Origin: JANLQX01 sp043775075
GTDB taxonomy: Bacteria; Actinomycetota; Acidimicrobiia; Acidimicrobiales; JANYDT01
Length of the DNA stretch: 12,035 bases
NCBI GenBank assembly: GCA_043775075.1
Contig: JAYVSS010000345.1
Span: forward strand, 1 to 12,035
Direction of reading: 5' to 3'
Position numbers and translations under genes: made by a program. Each line of letters starts with the position of its first letter. The stretch's first letter is position 1. Positions 7,451-12,035 of this stretch are shown here, piece after piece. The notes below the pieces were generated by a model, which saw only the letters and a list, made by a program, of their open reading frames with translations, had not been told where the DNA came from and searched no databases.

Positions 7451-8518
7451 CTATCGGAGAACGACGTCGGCGCCGTCAGGGGTGAGCGTTACACGGCCGA
7501 AGACGTTCGTGAACACGGAAGATCGCGTGCTCGCCGCATCGATAATTCGGACGATGGAACGGGCCACCTCGGCCCGATTCTTGAGCACATCGGCCGCTGA
7601 GTACCGCCGCACCGTAAAGAAGTTGGCCAACACATTCTGGCGTTCCAGGTCGTATTGCTGCTGTTTCGCGCTTCCGTGGGCCACAAGCCCATCAATTTCG
7701 ATCAAGACCCCGAGAAAGAGATCGGCGAGATCCGGATAGAACGTGGCGAGAAGCTTTCCACGGCGACTGAAGATTCGGATCGTGACCTGCCGTGCGAGCA
7801 CGAGGGACCGCTGACGAAGTGCTTGAACGACGAGCGTCTCGGGAAGGCTGCCAGTCGGCCGGATCGACCCGCGCGCCGCAACGAGACGTCGAACTATTGC
7901 AGTCCCCTTCTTCCGATCCATGACGCTGCTCAATGCGCCTATCTGCTCAAATAGCACACTGTTCCATTCGTCAGGCCGACTTCCTTCGCCCGGTCGTAGG
8001 GCCGATTCGAGAGCGACCTCAACAAGATCCGGCGACGCAAACTCGGACAAATCAAGAATCGTTCGTGCCAACGATGTGACCGGGAGACCGTGCATCGTCA
8101 CCGAGTCATTGAGGTCAAACGTGCGAGAGCGAATGGCCGCTTTCGACGCAACGACCGACCAATAGTGCACGGTCACGTCGACCGGAAAACCGCCGACGTC
8201 GGACGGACGGGATTCGTAGCGCCGGTTGGCGAGATCGAAACCGTCGAGTTGATTGAACCCGTCCAAGTGGTGCAGAACGGCTGCGGATCGGTGGCTCACA
8301 AGCAATGGGCAGCGGGCACCGGCAACCAAGCCGTCGAGCACAGCAAGCCAATGTTCGATGAACGAGCGTTCCACCGTGAGATCGATGTATGCCGTGGCGT
8401 GAACCCGTTCGAGAGTTCTCGCTCGTATTTGTCGCTCGATTCGACTGGGCGAATAACCGGCATTCATTAGTTTAGCGCGCGTAGTAATGAGATCTGAGGC
8501 TGATTTCGGGAGCGACAC
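7451..8518 (-). CDS. AbiEi-like / DUF559 (Vsr-like, PD-(D/E)xK) endonuclease-domain protein
   Basis: 355 residues. The N-terminal part (about 8-45, ITTRAKLMNAGYSPSRIERQ then ERVHATAYID) resembles the winged-helix antitoxin-like domain of actinobacterial AbiEi-type proteins. The middle has GLPVTSLARTILDL (144-157), a recurrent motif of that family. The C-terminal domain looks like a DUF559/Vsr-type nuclease: E227, then YPDLAD with D263, LIEIDG with E274 and D276, a following D290-x2-R293, and an FFTVRRYSAADV strand-helix end. Start: GTG 8518, the first start after an in-frame stop; ATG 8467 is an alternative. Neither has a strong ribosome site. It stands alone with no AbiEii toxin or methyltransferase beside it and is flanked by long palindromes. 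The cellular role of such proteins is not known to me; recombination, repair or defence are possible. Confidence 0.72.
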   Translation of the reverse strand: MSLPKSASDLITTRAKLMNAGYSPSRIERQIRARTLERVHATAYIDLTVERSFIEHWLAVLDGLVAGARCPLLVSHRSAAVLHHLDGFNQLDGFDLANRRYESRPSDVGGFPVDVTVHYWSVVASKAAIRSRTFDLNDSVTMHGLPVTSLARTILDLSEFASPDLVEVALESALRPGEGSRPDEWNSVLFEQIGALSSVMDRKKGTAIVRRLVAARGSIRPTGSLPETLVVQALRQRSLVLARQVTIRIFSRRGKLLATFYPDLADLFLGVLIEIDGLVAHGSAKQQQYDLERQNVLANFFTVRRYSAADVLKNRAEVARSIVRIIDAASTRSSVFTNVFGRVTLTPDGADVVLR

Positions 8519-8649
8519 GCCATAGACGGTGCCTCAGCATCGGAACCTGCGCCAGCCCCAAACGTCAATTGCGTCGTCGATGGCGAATTGACGCGCAGAA
8601 TTTCGGTTGAGTGGCTTTCAGCCACGCAAGTCGACAACGAACCGCGACT
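8519..8649. other. Upstream region of the nuclease gene, one small hairpin, no gene recognised
   Basis: No plausible protein was found in any frame. A perfect 6-bp stem with a 3-base loop lies at 8611-8625 (GTGGCT, TTC, AGCCAC). The promoter of the leftward nuclease gene should lie here, but no convincing -35/-10 pair was found by eye. Confidence 0.4.
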
Positions 8650-8727
8650 CAATGTGAAGGAAAACCGGCAGTGTGAAAAGAAATCGGCGCCGATTTCATT
8701 TCACACTGACGAAATTTTTTCGCGCTG
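8650..8727. repeat. 78-bp palindromic repeat, copy 2
   Basis: Second copy of the palindrome at 7371-7450, centred between 8688 and 8689. The core GAAATCGGCGCCGATTTC (8680-8697) is perfect, and the 40 bp 8669-8708 form a palindrome with one mismatched pair. The outer arms are decayed: CAATGTGAA at 8650-8658 and the complement of CAGCGCGAA at 8719-8727, where copy 1 has CAGTGTGAA on both sides. Total length and spacing equal those of copy 1, so both derive from one ancestral unit. A T6 run (8715-8720) follows on the + strand, but no + strand gene ends here. Confidence 0.88.
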
Positions 8728-8738
8728 CGCGTTGGTGA

Positions 8739-8751
8739 GGCGGATGCCGCC
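8739..8751 (-). terminator. Short GC hairpin just after the HxlR stop codon
   Basis: GGCGG, ATG, CCGCC forms a perfect 5-bp stem three bases beyond the HxlR stop (8757-8755, minus strand). There is no U-tract, so intrinsic termination is doubtful. The palindrome further on may serve instead. Confidence 0.25.
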
Positions 8752-8754
8752 CGG

Positions 8755-9096
8755 CTAAAGCCTTGCAAGTGTTCGCGCCCAACGCGCTGACCATGTATTC
8801 AGAGGCGCCAGTGCATCGAGCAGCTCAACGCCAATTGGAGTCAGCTGGTATTGACGGGCATCATCCTGCTGAACCAGTCCAACGTCGAGCATCTCGACGA
8901 GGCGCTCGCGCAGCACCGCCGCCGACACGCCGTCGCACCGATCAATGAGCGCCCGAAAACCCACGGGGCCCTCCCGTAGCTCCCACACCGCCCGCAACAT
9001 CCATCGATGACCCAGGAGATCGAGGGCCGCCATGATCGGGCGGCCCGTTGCCGATCCACGAACCGGGCGGCCCGGAACGGTGCGACGCACACTCAT
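8755..9096 (-). CDS. HxlR-family winged-helix transcriptional regulator
   Basis: 113 residues, the normal size for this family of dimeric DNA-binding proteins. The HxlR pattern is clear: ALDLLGHRWMLRAVWELREG (24-43), then GPVGFRALIDRCDGVSAAVL with the recognition helix, RERLVEMLDVGLV, the wing QYQLTPIG (82-89), and a C-terminal dimerisation helix with W102. There is one cysteine, C54, in the helix-turn-helix region; the N-terminal redox cysteine of YodB/HypR types is absent, so thiol sensing is uncertain. Start: ATG 9096 with GGGAG about seven bases upstream. It is divergent from an AhpD-like gene, a common pairing in which the regulator represses its neighbour and itself. Confidence 0.88.
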   Translation of the reverse strand: MSVRRTVPGRPVRGSATGRPIMAALDLLGHRWMLRAVWELREGPVGFRALIDRCDGVSAAVLRERLVEMLDVGLVQQDDARQYQLTPIGVELLDALAPLNTWSARWARTLARL

Positions 9097-9137
9097 GGAT
9101 GTCTCCCTCGTTGTGATGTTGACTTGCTGAATGCGAG

Positions 9138-9166
9138 TTGTGATCTTGTTTCCGAATCAGTATGGT
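9138..9166 (+). promoter_or_regulatory. Candidate sigma-70-type promoter for the AhpD-like gene
   Basis: TTGTGA (9138-9143) and TATGGT (9161-9166) with 17-bp spacing each match the consensus at four of six positions. The -10 box lies inside the palindrome described at 9155-9180. Predicted by eye only. Confidence 0.35.
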
Positions 9167-9180
9167 TGATCCATATGATT
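9155..9180. promoter_or_regulatory. Candidate HxlR operator palindrome
   Basis: AATCA-g-TATGG, spacer TTGAT, CCATA-TGATT. The arms are perfectly complementary apart from one extra G (9160) in the left arm. It lies midway between the divergent HxlR and AhpD-like starts and overlaps the putative -10 box, where a repressor would act. Assignment to HxlR rests on position and symmetry alone. Confidence 0.45.
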
Positions 9181-9233
9181 CGTTTTCCAGATCACCTTCA
9201 ACGCACCCCCAACGCCCGCAGCGAGGAGAAGCC

Positions 9234-9536
9234 ATGAGCCCACGCATCGCCCCGCTTGAACCCCCGTACGACGTCGAAGTCGGCGAACAGTTGGCGCGCA
9301 TGATGCCGCCGGGGGTTCCACCCGTCGCCCTCTTTCGAACCTTCGCCCGAAACCTCCCGATGACCAAGGCGATGGGCGGCTGGGGCGGATACGCATTGAG
9401 CAGGAGTCTCTCTTTGAGCATGCGTGACCGCGAGATCGTCATCGACCGCACGTGCGCTCGATGTGGATGCGAATACGAATGGGGCATTCGGAAAGGTGAT
9501 CTGGTCGTTGCGTTCGAGCCAGCCCATATGGTCTGA
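9234..9536 (+). pseudogene. Truncated carboxymuconolactone decarboxylase / AhpD-like protein
   Basis: Open for 100 residues from ATG 9234, with Shine-Dalgarno AGGAG at 9224-9228. The first 83 or so residues match the family: FRTFARNLPM near 39-48, then RDREIVIDRTCARCGCEYEWG at the end, carrying the paired cysteines of AhpD-type peroxidase sites. After W82-G83 (about 9485) the usual VHV continuation and the C-terminal helices are missing. The last 15 or so residues are antisense readthrough of the neighbouring metallo-hydrolase remnant. Full-length members run about 150-190 residues. The product is probably non-functional, although promoter and ribosome site look intact. Members reduce peroxides or act on gamma-carboxymuconolactone; which applied here cannot be told. 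Confidence 0.75.
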
Positions 9537-9856
9537 GTGCAGATGGCTCATGACGATGGTGTCTATTTCGGCACGGTCAATGCCGAGAGCGGCGAAGTTT
9601 TTCAGCAGCGCAGCGCCTTCAAACATCGGTCGTCGGTCTCCCCCATGCCGGCATCGAACAGAATCGTGCGTCCCGCGGTACGGACAACGAACGCGCCAAC
9701 TGGAACTCGCATCTGGCGATCGTTTGTGAGCAGATGATCGTGCGGCCCCCACTCGCTTGCTAATCCGTCGGGCAGCGTGAACATGGCCGGTTCAAGAATG
9801 GCAATGGCATCAAAGACCGGCTGCACACTGATGTCGCCGACGCGAATTGTTTTCAC
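9471..9856 (-). pseudogene. Metallo-beta-lactamase-fold hydrolase remnant, frameshifted and missing its C-terminus
   Basis: From GTG 9856 the frame reads ISVQPVFDA, VPVGAFVVRT and TILFDAGMGETDD, typical of the N-terminal half of lactonase-like MBL proteins. Around 9621-9640 a one-base frameshift occurs: the first frame stops at 9602, while a different frame continues with MFEGAALLKNFAALGID, then IVMSHLHSDHMGW (HxHxDH metal motif, 9528-9545) and TFPNAPF. Homology ends at about 9471-9491, where the AhpD-like remnant begins on the other strand. The downstream metal ligands (His, Asp, His) are absent, so the gene is dead regardless of the frameshift. No clear ribosome site precedes 9856. Confidence 0.8.
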
Positions 9857-9940
9857 TCGACGACACTAGCGACGCCGTCTCTACACGCCGCTGCGAGTTG
9901 GCATCGATGCACTTCGTCGACCGGCAAGACTGCACGCTCC

Positions 9941-11167
9941 ATGAATCGCCCGTTGGACTCGTCGACCGAGAAACAGCCGAGCACCAAAGCCTCAGGGCTC
10001 GCCGTGGCGGGTCTGTTCTTTGCCAACGGCGCGGTCTTCTCGAACTGGGTCCCACGCATTCCCGATGTCCGCGACCGGCTGGGGATGGACAACGGCGGTC
10101 TCGGCGCCACGCTGATCGGCGGCGGATTGGGCGGCATCATCGGTTCGCTTCTCGTCGCCAAGTTTCTCCAGCGCGTGGGTAGCCGTCGCCTGGTGCTCGC
10201 CGCTGCTGCCACCTTAGCCGTGCTCCTGCCCGTGCTCGCCGTCGCCCCCACACCGCTCGCTCTGGTCGCGTTGCTGACGTCACTCGGATTCGCCGACGTG
10301 CTCAACGACATGGCAATGAACACGCAGGGCACCATCGTCCAAGACCGCCTCAGCCGTTCGATCATGCAACGCCTCCACGGCGCATGGAGCCTTGGCGCTG
10401 CGTGCGGAGCCGCAACCGGGGCGATTGCGGCAGCAAACAACATAAGCGTGGGCGTGCATCTCAGCGTCGTCGGCGTCGTGCTTCTTGTCGTGATCGTTGC
10501 GATGCGGCCGAACCTGATCCGCCATGACCCGCGCCCAGCGCCAGCGAGCGCGAACGAGGTAGCCGTCGAACAGAAAATGGCCAAGACCCGCTCCCCATTT
10601 CGCGTCACGCCAACAATCGCGGCGCTCGTCGTGATGGCCATCGGTATGGCGTTTGCGGAATCGGCTCCGAGCGAATGGAGCGCCGTCACGATGCGCGACC
10701 TGTTCTCGTTTGGCAGCGCAGGAGCGGCAACCGTCGTATTTGCTTCGTCGATGTTGGTGGCCCGATTCTTCGGCGACCATCTGGTCGATCGACTCGGTCC
10801 CCAACGAGTGCTCGATATTGCGCTCATAGTTTCGATGATCGGGTTCGTCATCATCATCACTGCCCAGATCGCCGCCGTTGCCCTCGTCGGCTTCAGCGTG
10901 TGCGGGTTCGGGGCCGCCGTCATGTTCCCGCAGCTCTATGCCATGGCGGCGACGATGCCAGGAACTGCTGCCGGTGCCGGCCTTGGCGCGCTCGGCATCG
11001 GACAACGATTCGGCTTCATGATGTCATCGCTTCTCGTTGGCACCATTGCCGACTGGAAGAACCTTCGTTGGTCATTCGCAATCATCGCAATCCTCGCCGC
11101 AACCGCAATAGTAAGCGCACGAACGATCTTGCAGGGCAAGATTTGTCACGTCGCCTCGACGAACTGA
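9941..11167 (+). CDS. MFS transporter, YbjJ/FucP-like
   Basis: 408-residue inner-membrane protein with about twelve hydrophobic segments and a hydrophilic central loop (about 189-222) between two six-helix halves. Family features are GLFFANGAVFSNWVPRIPDV near 24-43, an RVGSRR loop between helices 2 and 3 (78-83), and DVLNDMAMNTQG with LHGAWSLGAACGA (119-157), close to the MNxxG...LHxxxSLG pattern of YbjJ-type transporters. The substrate cannot be deduced. The ATG at 9941 lacks a clear Shine-Dalgarno sequence, so the start is less certain than the frame. It is divergent from the MBL pseudogene with an 84-bp gap in which no clear promoter was seen. It is convergent with the reductase remnant 11 bp after its stop. 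Confidence 0.85.
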   Translation: MNRPLDSSTEKQPSTKASGLAVAGLFFANGAVFSNWVPRIPDVRDRLGMDNGGLGATLIGGGLGGIIGSLLVAKFLQRVGSRRLVLAAAATLAVLLPVLAVAPTPLALVALLTSLGFADVLNDMAMNTQGTIVQDRLSRSIMQRLHGAWSLGAACGAATGAIAAANNISVGVHLSVVGVVLLVVIVAMRPNLIRHDPRPAPASANEVAVEQKMAKTRSPFRVTPTIAALVVMAIGMAFAESAPSEWSAVTMRDLFSFGSAGAATVVFASSMLVARFFGDHLVDRLGPQRVLDIALIVSMIGFVIIITAQIAAVALVGFSVCGFGAAVMFPQLYAMAATMPGTAAGAGLGALGIGQRFGFMMSSLLVGTIADWKNLRWSFAIIAILAATAIVSARTILQGKICHVASTN

Positions 11168-11178
11168 GGTAAGCCCGC

Positions 11179-11397
11179 TTATTGTGCCGGACGGTACGTG
11201 CAGGCGATCACGCCAGAGACGGTCGTCACGCCACTCACGAGGTGCAATGGACGAGCGCCCCCATCGATTGGGAAGAGTCGCTTTCCTCCACCGAGCAGGA
11301 TCGGCTCGATCATCAAGAGGAACTCATCGACGAAGCCCTCAACCAACAAATGTGTCACGAGCGAGGCGCTACCCCAGATCAACAGGTCCCCACAATC
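11179..11397 (-). pseudogene. C-terminal remnant of a RibD_C / dihydrofolate-reductase-like protein
   Basis: About 73 codons from 11397 to the TAA at 11179. They read CGDLLIWGSASLVTHLL, then VDEFLLMIEPILLGGGKRLF and a final GVIACTYRPAQ. This is the characteristic last third of RibD_C family reductases (GSxxLV, DE, P-x-LLGGGxxLF). An in-frame TAG at 11403-11401 lies directly upstream and nothing of the N-terminal NADPH-binding part exists further right. The only internal Met start (11382) would give 67 residues without a ribosome site. It is therefore a decayed remnant. Confidence 0.78.
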
Positions 11398-11398
11398 G

Positions 11399-11488
11399 CG
11401 CTACCACGCCACCTTCGTCGCCGGAGTCCAAACCATCACCAACGACGAATTCACCGGCTCCCTCCCCGGCAAACTCCTAAGGGCCCCG
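11399..11488 (+). pseudogene. Possible C-terminal remnant of an amidohydrolase
   Basis: In one + frame the sequence reads RYHATFVAGVQTITNDEF followed by TGSLPGKLLRAP. This resembles the C-terminal strand and tail of amidohydrolase-family (N-acyl-D-amino-acid deacylase-like) proteins, which often end in TGxxPGxLLR. It begins at the base where the RibD_C homology ends. No upstream catalytic part exists, and the frame overlaps the 3' end of the GntR gene on the other strand. The match is short and from memory, hence the modest confidence. Confidence 0.4.
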
Positions 11489-12035
11489 CAGCAGTCCGAA
11501 TCTCCGCATCAAAGTGCCGAACATGCGTTTCCACCAAAGCTGAAGCGAGGTCAGCGTCACCCGACGCCAACGCATCAAGCACCTCCCGATGCTCGATGAC
11601 CGCAGCGTGCATGTCAGCAACCTTGCGCAGATACAAATGCCACACCCGCTCGGAGTGCGTGTAAAGCATTTCCAACGTGTCCGTGAGGTACCGGTTTCCC
11701 GCCGCCTCCCACATGATTTCGTGACACCGACGGTCAACCGTAAGTAGCTTCGACGAGTCCTTCAGGCGCTCGGCTCGAACGAGTTCGGCCGACATGCGGT
11801 CCCAGTCGGCCGACGAGCCCCGCTTCGCCGCTAGTCGCGCCGAGTACGGCTCAATGATGGCCCGGGTCTCGAACAGCGTCGCCAGTTCGTCGGGATTGAC
11901 CGCTGTCACGAACACGCCGCGCCGCGGCGAGACCCGAACGAGTTGATCGCGTTCAAGACGCTGGATGGCTTCGCGGATGGGAGTGCGACCGATGCGAAGC
12001 TGATCCTGTAGCGCCCCTTCGTCCACGGCGCTGTC
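11451..12035 (-). CDS. GntR-family transcriptional regulator with FCD ligand-binding domain, 5' end cut by window edge
   Basis: About 194 residues are visible. The N-terminal winged helix enters at DEGALQDQLRIGRTPIREAI with the recognition helix, then QRLERDQLVRVSPRRGVFV. The FCD domain follows: DELATLFETRAIIEPYSARL, then D-x3-H in VDRRCHEIMWEAAGN, and further histidines in IEHREVLDAL and ETHVRHFD, the usual metal/carboxylate-ligand set. The frame is open through 12035, so the true start is outside the window; the internal GTG at 12026 is not the start. The last 13 or so residues after AEIRTA look like an extension into the neighbouring amidohydrolase-like remnant. FCD regulators usually respond to small organic acids. 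Confidence 0.88.
   Translation of the reverse strand, partial: DSAVDEGALQDQLRIGRTPIREAIQRLERDQLVRVSPRRGVFVTAVNPDELATLFETRAIIEPYSARLAAKRGSSADWDRMSAELVRAERLKDSSKLLTVDRRCHEIMWEAAGNRYLTDTLEMLYTHSERVWHLYLRKVADMHAAVIEHREVLDALASGDADLASALVETHVRHFDAEIRTAAGPLGVCRGGSR

Larger units (their letters stand above)
7371..8727. mobile_element. Candidate cassette: DUF559 nuclease gene bracketed by two palindromes
   Basis: The two long palindromes share 41 of 45 bases over 7391-7435 versus 8669-8713 and enclose a single gene. The unit of about 1.36 kb lies between the formate operon and an unrelated regulator locus. This resembles the way REP sequences bracket a RAYT gene or short palindromes bracket small mobile units. 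I could not identify a target-site duplication, and no transposase is present. Mobility is inference; the repeats themselves are plain in the sequence. Confidence 0.35.

Noticed and set aside
7451..8518. Type IV toxin-antitoxin (AbiE) pair or restriction system around the nuclease
   Set aside because: Neither an AbiEii nucleotidyltransferase nor a methyltransferase gene lies on either side; the gene is solitary.
9853..10923. 356-residue open frame on the - strand opposite the MFS gene
   Set aside because: Low-complexity Ala/Pro/Arg/Ser-rich shadow; the + strand frame has clear transmembrane and YbjJ-type motifs.

Overview
The window looks like a moderately high-GC bacterial chromosome, most likely from the Actinomycetota (an Acidimicrobiia-like lineage is my best guess). 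This is inferred from overall codon use, the AbiEi/DUF559-type solitary nuclease, the HxlR and FCD-GntR regulators, and the fused NuoE-NuoF subunit. No rRNA, tRNA, CRISPR array or classical transposase was seen.

Left half (1-7329), a one-carbon/formate module in two divergent units. Leftward from about 2400 run fhs (formate-tetrahydrofolate ligase) and folD (methylene-THF dehydrogenase/cyclohydrolase, cut by the window edge), coupled through a TGATG stop/start overlap. Rightward from 2578 runs a three-gene NAD-linked molybdenum/tungsten formate dehydrogenase operon. Its first gene is a selenoprotein: an in-frame UGA at 2860-2862 lies at the FDH active site and is followed by a bacterial SECIS hairpin whose GGUCU loop sits where I recall it in E. 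coli fdhF. The catalytic subunit is also split and permuted. The Sec/molybdopterin domains are in gene 1. The [2Fe-2S], ferredoxin-like and active-site-proximal [4Fe-4S] domains, which normally form its N-terminus, are in gene 3. A NuoE-NuoF fusion lies between them. Together these genes would interconvert CO2, formate, 10-formyl-THF and 5,10-methylene-THF with NAD(H), ATP and a reduced or oxidised nicotinamide cofactor.

Middle (7371-8727), a solitary gene for an AbiEi-like/DUF559 (Vsr-like) nuclease, read leftward. It is bracketed by two copies of a roughly 78-bp near-perfect palindrome built from nested CAGTGTGAA repeats around an AAATCGGCGCCGATTT core. The arrangement looks like a small cassette inserted between the formate operon and the next locus.

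Right part (8755-12035), an accessory and partly decayed zone. An HxlR regulator is divergent from a truncated AhpD/carboxymuconolactone-decarboxylase gene, with a palindromic operator candidate between them. The truncated gene runs directly into a frameshifted and truncated metallo-beta-lactamase-fold pseudogene on the other strand. An intact MFS transporter follows. Next come the C-terminal remnant of a RibD_C/DHFR-like reductase, abutting a possible C-terminal remnant of an amidohydrolase. The window ends in an FCD-type GntR regulator cut by its right edge. The two gene-fragment junctions (about 9471-9491 and about 11398) look like deletion scars.
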